DNA of 6,198 nt from DATJHM01 sp035493895 (GCA_035493895.1 DATJHM010000036.1:1-6198); one strand, 5' to 3'; counted from the first letter of the stretch, positions 1-6,187 are shown. Numbers and translations are program-made. Notes: a model not told the origin generated them from the sequence alone.

Positions 1-191
1 CTCAGCCCGAATAACGGGTTGTGTTGTGTCGTCAGGTTAGCCGCAGGATAGGCATGAAGCGAACGGAAGCGTTGCCGTCACAGGGCAGGTATGAAGCGCT
101 GCCCCTACCTGTAATGTTTCTGCGAACGGAATCATGTGGGTACGGAATGGTTGCGGGTGAGAATGCGTGTCGTTCGTATGTTTAGTCTGAC
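1..191. other. non-coding left edge, downstream of the operon
   Basis: No supportable gene is seen here. The plus-strand frames open at the left edge close within the first 51 bases, so any gene tail entering from the left would be at most 17 codons, which cannot be judged. The stretch holds a few small inverted repeats. One is GGGCAG (83-88) with CTGCCC (99-104), overlapped by the alternative pairing CAGGTA (86-91) with TACCTG (106-111). Another is CCCG/CGGG around positions 7-18. None is followed by a run of T on either strand, so I do not call a terminator. Confidence 0.5.
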
Positions 192-223
192 GCCAGAGGG
201 GCGTGCTCAAGCGCCCCTCTGGC
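192..223 (-). terminator. GC-rich hairpin just after the nucleotidyltransferase-like gene
   Basis: The arms GCCAGAGGGGCG (192-203) and CGCCCCTCTGGC (212-223) pair perfectly over 12 bp with an 8-base loop. The stem begins 3 bases after the TAA stop (229-227) of the minus-strand gene, the usual place for an operon-end structure. No U-tract follows on the minus strand (the next bases are GTCAGACTAAAC), so this is not a classical intrinsic terminator. It may instead block 3' exonucleases or act with a termination factor. The hairpin is seen directly; its function is inferred. Confidence 0.45.
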
Positions 224-226
224 CAG

Positions 227-865
227 TTACGCACGTGGGGGTTTCCCTCGCTGGATGAGATACTGATCGAATTCGGCAAGCGTGCGGACACCATGCTGGA
301 GTACGGCATCGTAAATGTCCGTACTGGCCACTGTGGTGCGGTAGGCGGGCAACTGATACCAGGCGGTTTTGATCTGGAGGATCGTCAGGCGCGTTTCGGG
401 TGTCAGTTGTTGTTCAACAGCCTCGTGAACTGGTTCGGGATGCAGGCCCTCGCCAAGCCAGAATGAGATATCAATCTTCCACTCTGCCTGCTCATACAGA
501 TGATAGTACACCATGAAAAAGAGGCGCTCATCCATGTCGTCCTCTTTAAAATGATCGCTCTGATGGAAGTATCTGACCTGTGTAACGCGTGGGTGCGTCA
601 GGAGCGGATGCATGACCTCGTATGCGCGCGTGATGCTTAATCCGGGACTGGAAACCGCCAGATCAATGTCGCGCCAGACCATGAGTCCCAGGACGGAACT
701 TCCCGTTTTCCTCAGCACTCCTCCTTTACTCAGCAGTGCAACCAGATCTAGCTCCTCCAATACCTGCCGGGCCTCATCCTGTAGCATTTGCTGCCGTTGC
801 AGTAATTGTTCAGATTGTGCGGATATCTGTGTTTCGTGATCTATGATATCCTCGGACATGTTCAT
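227..865 (-). CDS. nucleotidyltransferase-fold protein, second gene of the S9 peptidase operon
   Basis: This 212-residue soluble protein has no signal peptide or membrane segment. Residues 55-69 carry a pol-beta-type nucleotidyltransferase signature: G55-S56-S57, then R65-D66-I67-D68-L69. A third acidic residue sits in a beta-strand-like WKIDIS at 129-134 (D132). Together D66, D68 and D132 could form the metal-binding triad. A charged, Gln/Glu-rich, probably helical segment (about 10-45) precedes the fold, and residues 155-205 look helical. The substrate is unknown; relatives transfer nucleotides to drugs, proteins or RNA, and some are inactive. It starts 7 bases after the peptidase stop. AGAGG (874-870) overlaps that stop, giving 4-base spacing to ATG 865 and 10 bases to ATG 859 (Met3), so Met3 could be the true start. 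Translational coupling is likely. The reading frame is well supported; the enzyme class is inferred from motifs alone. Confidence 0.8.
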   Translation of the reverse strand: MNMSEDIIDHETQISAQSEQLLQRQQMLQDEARQVLEELDLVALLSKGGVLRKTGSSVLGLMVWRDIDLAVSSPGLSITRAYEVMHPLLTHPRVTQVRYFHQSDHFKEDDMDERLFFMVYYHLYEQAEWKIDISFWLGEGLHPEPVHEAVEQQLTPETRLTILQIKTAWYQLPAYRTTVASTDIYDAVLQHGVRTLAEFDQYLIQRGKPPRA

Positions 866-872
866 CTTTCCT

Positions 873-2822
873 CTATGCTTTCACAAATTGCGCAAACCAG
901 CGCAACTGGCGTTCCGTCGAATCGCGCAAATGATCACGCTCGCTCAAGCCGTGCCCCTCGCGTGGATAGATCACGCACTCGGTGGGCACATTGCGCTCGC
1001 GCAAGGCGCGATAGAAGGCATAGGCCTGCGCGACCGGGACGGCGGGATCGTCTTCGCCATGTAAGATGAGCGTGGGCGTTGTGGCATTCGCGGCGAAGGT
1101 GAGCGGTGAACAGCGGCGATAGGCATCGGGATTCTCCAGCGGGTCGCAGCCGACCAGCAGGATGTCGGCATCGGCGATGTTCGTCTGAGCGTGCATGTTA
1201 TGCCAATCCGAGATACCGGCACCCATCATTGCAGCTTTGAAGCGATGCGTTTGCGTTACGGCCCAGGCTGAGAGAAAGCCGCCATTGCTCCAGCCGCCGA
1301 TTGCGACCTGGTTGCCATCGACTTTGCCCGCCTGGATTAGATACTCGATGCCGCTGAGAATGTCCTGAAGATCCTTGCCGCCCATGTCGCCCAGGACCGC
1401 ATCGGCAAAGGCCGCTCCCTGGCCCCAGCTCCCGCGATAATTTGCGTGGAAGACGGCATAGCCAGCCGCAAGAAAAACCTGATCGAATCCCGCCCAGTAG
1501 TCACAGTCTGCACCGGAAGGACCGCCATGCACATCGACATAGAGCGGTGGTAGCGCCTCCTCCTGTGTAGTGGGTGGCGTGAAAAGGCCATAAATCGCCT
1601 GTCCATCGACGCCCTGATAGCGAATACGCTCGGTTTGCACACGAGGCAGCAGTTCCACGGCCATCGCATTCAGCGTGGTGAGTCGTTGCCACTCGATGCT
1701 CGCAGGCAGATTGTCTACGCATGTTATTGCTCCGGACCAGACCTCGCTCGGAGAGTGTGCATTCGAATGCACCGTCGCGCACACGCGAAAATCCGGCGTG
1801 ATGGAGAGCGAGGGCATATCCCGCTGCATCACAAAATCCTTCTCCAGGAGCGTTATTGTGCCATCGCGGCTATCGAGGAGGGCAATCTGGTGCGTGACCT
1901 GTTTCACCGTCGCAAAAAGCAGATGCTGGCCGTCGGGGAGCCATGCGCACCAGCTCGGATTGCTCTCGATGCCCGGCGTCAGATTGCGTACCTGGGAGGT
2001 CTCCAGCGAGACAGTATAGATATCACCGGCCCCACGTCCTGGATCACTCCAGCTTCCTGAGAGAAAGGCGATCTGCGAGCCATCGAGCGACCACGCGGGC
2101 GCACGCGCTGGCAGCTTGAGCGTGGTAAGCTGGCGGACGATGCCACCTTGCGCCGCAACCACGCCGATCTGCCCGCGATACCAATCCGTCTCCTCAGGGC
2201 CATGTGAGTAGTAGAGGGCCAGGGATCTGCTATCAGGCGACCAGCAATATTCGATGACCGTGATATCGCGGGGCGTGATGGGTTCGGGAATTGCTTGCAA
2301 CTCCGGGCGCACAGACCAGAGGCGGTGAGGGCGTGCGGGAGCAAGCACTTTAGGATCGCTTTTGGGCTCTTCACCTTCCAGCGAGAGAAAGGCAATTCGG
2401 CTTCCATCGGGGGCCCAGGCCAGATCACTGAGGCCATTGGGCATCGTACAGATCAGCGCGGGCTCTCCACCATCCGCCGAGATGATGTACAATTGTGGCT
2501 TCTCCTTCTCAAGCTGTGCCACAAAAGCCAGCTTTTTGCCATCCGGCGACCAGCTGGGAGACGTTTCATCGCCTTTGCCGCTGCTGATAGGCTGTGCCTC
2601 CTTGCTGCCATCCATCTCCACCACCCAGATACGCTTGCGCTGTTTCTGCTCGCCGGGTGCACGCCCAAACACGACAAAAGCAACATGTTTTCCATCGGCG
2701 CTCATAGTAACTTTTCCAGGATTGCGCATATCCAGTACGACATCCAGTGTCGCCAGGGCACGCAGAATAGCCGGGGAGTTTGCTATTTCTCTCGTTGAGA
2801 GAGTACGTTGAGATTCGTCCAA
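873..2822 (-). CDS. S9 family (prolyl oligopeptidase-type) serine peptidase
   Basis: This 649-residue protein has the two-domain layout of acylaminoacyl/prolyl oligopeptidases. Residues about 35-380 form a beta-propeller with repeated PD40/TolB-like strands (SADGKHVAFV near 41, WSPDGKKLAF near 91, WAPDGSRIAF near 136, WSPDSRSLAL near 194, WSLDGSQIAF near 244, WLPDGQHLLF near 294). Residues about 390-649 form the alpha/beta-hydrolase peptidase. The probable triad is Ser512 in GGWSNGGF, Asp592 in HGEDDPAVP and His624 in EGHG. The oxyanion-side motif HGGP is at 432-435 and NYRGSWG at 461-467. Family members cleave short peptides, often removing N-terminal acyl residues or dipeptides; exact specificity cannot be read here. 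No signal peptide is seen, so it is probably cytoplasmic. The start is TTG at 2822: AAAGGA lies 9 bases upstream, and the first in-frame Met (32) would cut into the propeller. It leads an operon with the nucleotidyltransferase-like gene. Confidence 0.96.
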   Translation of the reverse strand: MDESQRTLSTREIANSPAILRALATLDVVLDMRNPGKVTMSADGKHVAFVVFGRAPGEQKQRKRIWVVEMDGSKEAQPISSGKGDETSPSWSPDGKKLAFVAQLEKEKPQLYIISADGGEPALICTMPNGLSDLAWAPDGSRIAFLSLEGEEPKSDPKVLAPARPHRLWSVRPELQAIPEPITPRDITVIEYCWSPDSRSLALYYSHGPEETDWYRGQIGVVAAQGGIVRQLTTLKLPARAPAWSLDGSQIAFLSGSWSDPGRGAGDIYTVSLETSQVRNLTPGIESNPSWCAWLPDGQHLLFATVKQVTHQIALLDSRDGTITLLEKDFVMQRDMPSLSITPDFRVCATVHSNAHSPSEVWSGAITCVDNLPASIEWQRLTTLNAMAVELLPRVQTERIRYQGVDGQAIYGLFTPPTTQEEALPPLYVDVHGGPSGADCDYWAGFDQVFLAAGYAVFHANYRGSWGQGAAFADAVLGDMGGKDLQDILSGIEYLIQAGKVDGNQVAIGGWSNGGFLSAWAVTQTHRFKAAMMGAGISDWHNMHAQTNIADADILLVGCDPLENPDAYRRCSPLTFAANATTPTLILHGEDDPAVPVAQAYAFYRALRERNVPTECVIYPREGHGLSERDHLRDSTERQLRWFAQFVKA

Positions 2823-2831
2823 GATAGAGAA

Positions 2832-2837
2832 TCCTTT
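2832..2837 (-). promoter_or_regulatory. ribosome binding site deciding the TTG start
   Basis: On the minus strand AAAGGA (2837 to 2832) is followed by a 9-base spacer and then TTG at 2822. No ATG start lies in frame nearby, so this site is the main support for a TTG initiation codon of the S9 peptidase. Confidence 0.65.
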
Positions 2838-2864
2838 CTTTGGAGCATGCAGGATAACAAGGCT

Positions 2865-2879
2865 GGCAGATTTTCTGCC
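2865..2879 (-). promoter_or_regulatory. 15-bp palindrome in the peptidase operon leader
   Basis: GGCAGA and TCTGCC pair perfectly around a 3-base centre. The palindrome falls about 15-30 bases after the predicted transcription start and about 43 bases before the TTG start. It could be a repressor operator downstream of the promoter or a 5' stabilising hairpin in the mRNA. The symmetry is seen directly; either role is inference. Confidence 0.35.
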
Positions 2880-2899
2880 CCTTTGACATTGCGGAGGAT

Positions 2900-2929
2900 A
2901 TTATATGTATTTCAGTTCCCGATCGTCAA
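2900..2929 (-). promoter_or_regulatory. sigma-A-type promoter of the peptidase/nucleotidyltransferase operon
   Basis: On the minus strand the -35 is TTGACG (2929-2924, 5 of 6) and the -10 is TATAAT (2905-2900, 6 of 6), separated by 18 bases. Transcription should begin near 2893, giving a leader of about 70 bases before the TTG start at 2822. Confidence 0.75.
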
Positions 2930-3103
2930 ATCAAAGCGGGGCAGTTTTGCCAGTCGTGTTATGCTTCCCTGGCTCACTTCAGGAGGTGCATTATCAGAGA
3001 TAGCGGGAAAAAACGCTATAAAATATAAAAGAGGACATTGAAGATCCTTGATAGAGACCTTACGTATGGGAAATTATGCCCTGATACAGGAAAAAATTGG
3101 CTC

Positions 3104-3131
3104 TAGACCGTCGAAAAGAATATGCTATACT
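3104..3131 (+). promoter_or_regulatory. extended -10 promoter of the repeat membrane protein
   Basis: TATACT (3126-3131, 5 of 6) is preceded by TGC (3123-3125), an extended -10 element. A partial -35, TAGACC (3104-3109, 4 of 6), lies 16 bases upstream. The start point would be near 3138, about 56 bases before ATG 3194 or 89 before ATG 3227. Confidence 0.55.
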
Positions 3132-3193
3132 AGCGTCGGTGTTGTGTATTTTGTCCCACTCCTTCACCACAATCACCTTCTTAGAAGCGCACG

Positions 3194-3976
3194 ATGCAAA
3201 AAATGCAAAGGGAGATTGAAAAATTCATGTATAATGATCCAACGCAGCAGCGTTTTGGTCAGCCATCACCACAGCAACCAAACCCATATGAGCAGACACG
3301 ACAGGCTGCCCCTCAATTTCAACCGGGTCCATATGAGCAGACACGGCAGGCCGCCCCTCAATTTCAACCGGGCTCATATGATCAGACACGACAAGCGCCC
3401 TCCCAGTTTCCATCGGGCTCATATGAGCAAACACGGCAAGCGCCCTCCCAGTTTCAGCCGGGCCAACCGCCTTTCTACAATCAGCAACCCCCGCTCAATA
3501 ATTTGCAGCCTCCCGTCAATGGTCTTCCTGCTCAGAGCGTAGCACCCGAGGCAAAGGGTAATCTATTTGCGCAAATTGGGCTCAAGCCTGCCCTCGTGGC
3601 CGGAGGGATTATTGTCGCTATGCTCGTGCTCATTATTGGTGTGGCTGTGGTAGCCGCTCAAGCCAATTCTTATACAAGCACAGTGAATAATTATTATACC
3701 GCAGTCAAGCAGCAGGACTATACAGAGGCGTATAGTTTTATCGTATTTCCAACCACGGCTGGCAGCCAGGGTGCGCGTCTTTATACGCTGGTTGCTCAGG
3801 GATATGATAAGAGTAGTGGCCCGGTCGCGAGTGCTCATATACAGAGTAGTATCGTCAACGGATCGAGCGCCACAGTTGTAGAAACCGTGCAGCGTCAAGG
3901 CGCTGCCTACACCGTGCATTTAACATTGTCGAACATCAATGGAATGTGGAAAATAACCGCTTTCACGGCAATATAA
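3194..3976 (+). CDS. single-pass membrane protein with Gln/Pro repeats and a small NTF2/DUF4878-like extracellular domain
   Basis: The protein is 260 residues from ATG 3194. Residues 12-125 are disordered and rich in Gln, Pro and Tyr, with four 15-residue tandem repeats (31-90). A hydrophobic helix (about 133-156) is followed by about 104 residues (157-260) that look like a small alpha+beta domain: an opening helix with NNYYTAVKQQDYTEAY, then strands ending in GMWKITAF. This resembles DUF4878/NTF2-like domains. With a long N-terminal cytoplasmic tail and no cleavable signal, the C-terminal domain should lie outside the membrane. The function is unknown; anchored sensing or ligand-binding is a guess. 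The start is uncertain. ATG 3194 and 3203 have weak ribosome sites, whereas ATG 3227 (Met12, MYNDPTQQ) follows AGGGAG by 12 bases and begins at the low-complexity tail, so it may be the real start. The gene appears monocistronic, divergent from the peptidase operon, and ends at the shared terminator. Confidence 0.88.
   Translation: MQKMQREIEKFMYNDPTQQRFGQPSPQQPNPYEQTRQAAPQFQPGPYEQTRQAAPQFQPGSYDQTRQAPSQFPSGSYEQTRQAPSQFQPGQPPFYNQQPPLNNLQPPVNGLPAQSVAPEAKGNLFAQIGLKPALVAGGIIVAMLVLIIGVAVVAAQANSYTSTVNNYYTAVKQQDYTEAYSFIVFPTTAGSQGARLYTLVAQGYDKSSGPVASAHIQSSIVNGSSATVVETVQRQGAAYTVHLTLSNINGMWKITAFTAI
3284..3463 (+). repeat. four in-frame 45-base tandem repeats
   Basis: Units lie at 3284-3328, 3329-3373, 3374-3418 and 3419-3463. 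Each encodes a version of (P/S)Y(E/D)QTRQA(A/P)(P/S)QF(Q/P)(P/S)G. Units 1 and 2 differ at only three bases, all synonymous. Units 3 and 4 share the variant core RQAPSQF. The Arg codon alternates CGA, CGG, CGA, CGG, which hints at duplication of a two-unit block, whereas the AAPQF/APSQF split groups neighbours. The array lies in the predicted cytoplasmic tail. Confidence 0.95.
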
Positions 3977-4071
3977 TAGCACAAAGAGCACTGCGCTGCT
4001 GATGAGTAGAGGTGGGAAAATGCTGGGAATTGGCCTCGACAGACAAGGAGTGGGATGTAGAGAAGCCAGGA

Positions 4072-4118
4072 AAAAAGGAAAGGTACGAACTGTGTATAAG
4101 CTCGTACCTTTCCTTTTT
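4072..4118. terminator. bidirectional intrinsic terminator
   Basis: The arms 4072-4088 (AAAAAGGAAAGGTACGA) and 4102-4118 (its exact reverse complement) form a 17-bp stem with a 13-base loop. Read either way, a GC-containing core of about 12 bp is followed by a run of T, including TTTTT at 4114-4118 on the plus strand and six T on the minus strand. It sits 95 bases after the stop of the plus-strand membrane-protein gene and 20 bases after the stop of the minus-strand glycosidase, so it can end both convergent transcripts. Confidence 0.93.
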
Positions 4119-4138
4119 ACTTACTCTGTATCTGTATC

Positions 4139-5749
4139 TTAGTTGCGTGGCAACATGATGGGTTGTGAACTTGAGGGTATGTCACTGGAAGGTACGCTGA
4201 GTGCGTACAGCTCCATAACCAGATTTGCGGGAGGCGTGTTAGCCCTGGGCGGATTTACACTGACCTTGACCCAGGTCTGATTGAGCAGCGTCACCGTCTG
4301 AGAACCTCCGGCTGCGATAGATGAGGCAGCCGGGAAGTTCTCCCAGGTCCCATTTACACCGTTCGTGCTGTTCGACGAGACCAGGAACGAGAGCTTATTT
4401 GTGATCGCAATGCCCTCATTCCACCAGTTGAAACGCAACGTCTGCTGCGGATTCTGTACTCTAAAGACGAGGCTACAGCCATCCTGCGTCACGCCCATTG
4501 TCGAGAGCAAGTCGGTATCGATGGGTTGTTGGGTGAGGGCCAGTTGCGGATTGAGTGGTGCCCCGGGTTCGCAGTGTAATTGCTGGCCGATGATAAACGA
4601 TCCCATATCTGTTGGCGCACCAACGACCACAATGGGTGGTGGCTGGCTTACCGTGATGGGTGTACTTGTTGGTAGCGCAGGTGTTGGCGATGCCATCACA
4701 GGAGGTGCCGGGCTATTACTGACAGGTGGCGCGGGTGGTGCCTGCTGCGCCTGATAATTGTGAATGAGCTGTTGCAGCTCCTGGAGTTGTGGTTGGGCCT
4801 CCCCATTTTGTGGGTTGACCATATCCAGTGTGCCACCACCGGCATTACTGGCGATATCGTATTCATTCGCCATGGCCAGACCTGCCTGCTTGAAGGCATT
4901 GATCGAGAGGGTGGTAAATGTTTTCATGAAAGGGTCACTTTGTGGTGTCTGGCCGGGTCTCCAGGAATAGTTCCATTCGGTCAGAGCCAGCGGGAGATTA
5001 TAGCCGAGCACGGAATTGACGGTGGCGCGAACCTTAGCTGCATCTGGGACATAGCTAGTATTGATGTGGCTAGGGCAACTGGCAATTGTCTGGTCGGTGC
5101 AAGGATACGTGTGGTAGCTTACGGCATCGGGAAGATTGCCTGCCTGCTTGGCAAGGGTAAGAAATTGCTGGATATAGGGCAGATCGGGTGAGGCGACGAC
5201 CGGACCGATGAAGGCTGCATGCGGATTGATTGAGCGTAACGTCGGGATATATTGATTCCAGGAATTGGCGTACTCGGTCGCTGTTGGTCCCCCATTATCT
5301 GGCTCATTCATCCATTCGTACATATCGCAGCGATCTCCCAGCATCTTGACGACCTGTTCGGCGTCTGTCGGGGACAGGATGCCGAGACATTTAGCGCCTG
5401 TGGCCTCAATCGCGGAGACGCGAGCCTGAGCATCTGCCGCGCTCAATGGGGTGCGAATCACCGTAATACCTGCTTTGCGAATAGAAGATACGATGGCCGC
5501 ACTGTTTCCCAGATTGTTATTTGACCATTGCCAGTTGGCATCGTTAGCGCCAAATAGGAGCGAGGAGGTCCCCTGTCCCCAGATCTGCTGGCCAGGCAAG
5601 AGCTGGTTGCTATCAGCTTTTACGGACATATGTTGTATGGTAATGATGGTGAGAATACTCGTTGTCATAAGAAGCAGAGAGAGAAGAATCCCCATGCCCG
5701 TGCGTGCCCTGGCACGTCCCTCTGTATCCTGGAATGATGGCATGCGCAT
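4139..5749 (-). CDS. secreted clan GH-A-type glycoside hydrolase with Pro-rich linker and beta-rich C-terminal domain
   Basis: The protein has 536 residues. Residues 12-45 form an export signal: arginines (12, 14, 16), a hydrophobic stretch (about 19-38) and a possible cleavage after VKA (43-45); an uncleaved anchor is possible. Residues about 60-330 look like a (beta/alpha)8 barrel. E149 in EWMNEPD fits the acid/base and E258 in LTEWNYSW the nucleophile of clan GH-A retaining glycosidases, with YHTYP at 212-216 between them. The family cannot be fixed by eye; GH5-, GH39- or GH128-like are all possible. Cysteine pairs C121/C141 and C217/C225 could form disulfides. A Pro/Ser/Thr/Ala linker (about 336-375) leads to a beta-rich domain (about 380-520) with C393 and C425, perhaps carbohydrate-binding, which I do not recognise. 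ATG 5749 follows AGGAG by 11 bases and is preferred over Met3. The substrate is probably an extracellular polysaccharide. The gene is monocistronic. Confidence 0.9.
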   Translation of the reverse strand: MRMPSFQDTEGRARARTGMGILLSLLLMTTSILTIITIQHMSVKADSNQLLPGQQIWGQGTSSLLFGANDANWQWSNNNLGNSAAIVSSIRKAGITVIRTPLSAADAQARVSAIEATGAKCLGILSPTDAEQVVKMLGDRCDMYEWMNEPDNGGPTATEYANSWNQYIPTLRSINPHAAFIGPVVASPDLPYIQQFLTLAKQAGNLPDAVSYHTYPCTDQTIASCPSHINTSYVPDAAKVRATVNSVLGYNLPLALTEWNYSWRPGQTPQSDPFMKTFTTLSINAFKQAGLAMANEYDIASNAGGGTLDMVNPQNGEAQPQLQELQQLIHNYQAQQAPPAPPVSNSPAPPVMASPTPALPTSTPITVSQPPPIVVVGAPTDMGSFIIGQQLHCEPGAPLNPQLALTQQPIDTDLLSTMGVTQDGCSLVFRVQNPQQTLRFNWWNEGIAITNKLSFLVSSNSTNGVNGTWENFPAASSIAAGGSQTVTLLNQTWVKVSVNPPRANTPPANLVMELYALSVPSSDIPSSSQPIMLPRN

Positions 5750-6001
5750 AGTGCCTGGTTCTCCTTACCAATAAAATACGCCTCTTGCGGCTATGTGCAT
5801 TTGCCTCCACTATTCGCTGGTAAATATAAGCAGTACGAAAGAAATAACGATCTTCTCTGATCTTCTCGCGTGTCTGTGGCGGCGATATGCATGAACGGCA
5901 TGATCTTGCTGGCTCATACAAATAGGAGCCATGTGGGCAGATCTCACCTTTGCTTCATTGCATTTGTCAGGACAATATATGCTGGCTGATATGGCAATTA
6001 C

Positions 6002-6031
6002 CTTATACGCCAGGATGACACATACTGTTTA
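6002..6031 (-). promoter_or_regulatory. candidate promoter for the glycoside hydrolase gene
   Basis: On the minus strand the -35 is TAAACA (6031-6026, 4 of 6) and the -10 is TATAAG (6007-6002, 5 of 6), with an 18-base spacer. It would give a long leader of about 245 bases before ATG 5749. A weaker but closer AT-rich -10 exists near 5825, so the assignment is tentative. Confidence 0.3.
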
Positions 6032-6085
6032 CTAACTGGTTATCATTGTATACGAGAAAGCGGTGTTATCTTCTATTTTAGGCGG

Positions 6086-6109
6086 CATTATAGCCCGATA
6101 GGGCTAATG
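6086..6109. repeat. bulged inverted repeat in the divergent region
   Basis: CATTA (6086-6090) and GCCC (6093-6096) pair with GGGC-TAATG (6101-6109) around a GATA loop, leaving a 2-base TA bulge at 6091-6092. No T-run follows on either strand, so it is not a simple terminator. Lying about 50 bases upstream of the right-edge -35, it could be a regulator site. Confidence 0.45.
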
Positions 6110-6148
6110 TAGAGGTATGATTTCTCCGTGTTGAATTTTTGAAAATAG

Positions 6149-6163
6149 TGAAAACGCTTGACA
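6149..6163. promoter_or_regulatory. LacI/cre-like half-operator overlapping the -35
   Basis: TGAAAACGCTT (6149-6159) matches 10 of 11 bases of the left part of the catabolite-type operator TGAAAGCGCTTTCA. The right side (GACA) fits only if one extra base is allowed. It covers the -35 hexamer, where a LacI-family regulator would block transcription. A chance match in AT-rich sequence is possible. Confidence 0.3.
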
Positions 6164-6187
6164 ACTCTTTTTCTTTCCGCTTATAAT
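6158..6187 (+). promoter_or_regulatory. consensus sigma-A-type promoter for a gene beyond the window
   Basis: TTGACA (6158-6163, 6 of 6) and TATAAT (6182-6187, 6 of 6) are separated by 18 bases that are pyrimidine-rich. Transcription would start near 6194 and run off the right edge, so the gene it serves is not visible. Confidence 0.8.

Larger units (their letters stand above)
2823..3193. other. 371-base divergent intergenic region
   Basis: No gene is supported here. The region holds the minus-strand promoter, leader palindrome and ribosome site of the peptidase operon (listed separately) and the plus-strand promoter of the membrane-protein gene. A plus-strand TTGACA (2883-2888) faces TGTATT (2906-2911) at 17 bases, overlapping the minus-strand promoter, but the -10 match is only 4/6. 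A further AT-rich TATAAA (3017-3022) has a poor -35 (TTATCA, 20 bases away). The rest has no recognised structure. Confidence 0.6.

Noticed and set aside
37..309. Minus-strand open frame of 90 codons at the left edge
   Set aside because: It overlaps the end of the nucleotidyltransferase-like gene in another frame, runs through the GC hairpin and shows no domain or convincing ribosome site.
1635..2060. Plus-strand open frame of 141 codons
   Set aside because: It is antisense to the peptidase gene, its composition is unlike a protein domain, and no ribosome site is seen.
2295..2811. Two plus-strand open frames (2295-2798 and 2362-2811) of about 150-167 codons
   Set aside because: They lie antisense within the well-supported S9 peptidase propeller, have no ribosome site and no recognisable domain; they are shadow frames.
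2981..3028. Strong AGGAGG (2981-2986) suggesting a small plus-strand gene
   Set aside because: No ATG follows at a usable distance. GTG at 2986 reads only five codons to a stop, and an ATT start at 2990 would give a 12-codon peptide.
3284..3463. Regularly spaced repeats as a possible CRISPR array
   Set aside because: The repeats are contiguous, in frame, 45 bases long with no spacers, and encode a periodic peptide.
3048..3542. Plus-strand open frame of 164 codons with repeated HMSRHGRPPLNF-like units
   Set aside because: The repeats are the +1-type reading of the tandem repeat in the real gene at 3194-3976; the frame lacks the membrane helix and C-terminal domain logic and spans the predicted promoter.
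4760..5191. Plus-strand open frame of 143 codons
   Set aside because: It is antisense to the glycoside hydrolase barrel, which has clear catalytic motifs and a signal peptide; no supporting features.
5613..5921. Minus-strand open frame of 102 codons upstream of the glycosidase
   Set aside because: It overlaps the signal-peptide region of the glycosidase in another frame, has many Arg/Cys residues typical of a shadow frame, and no domain.
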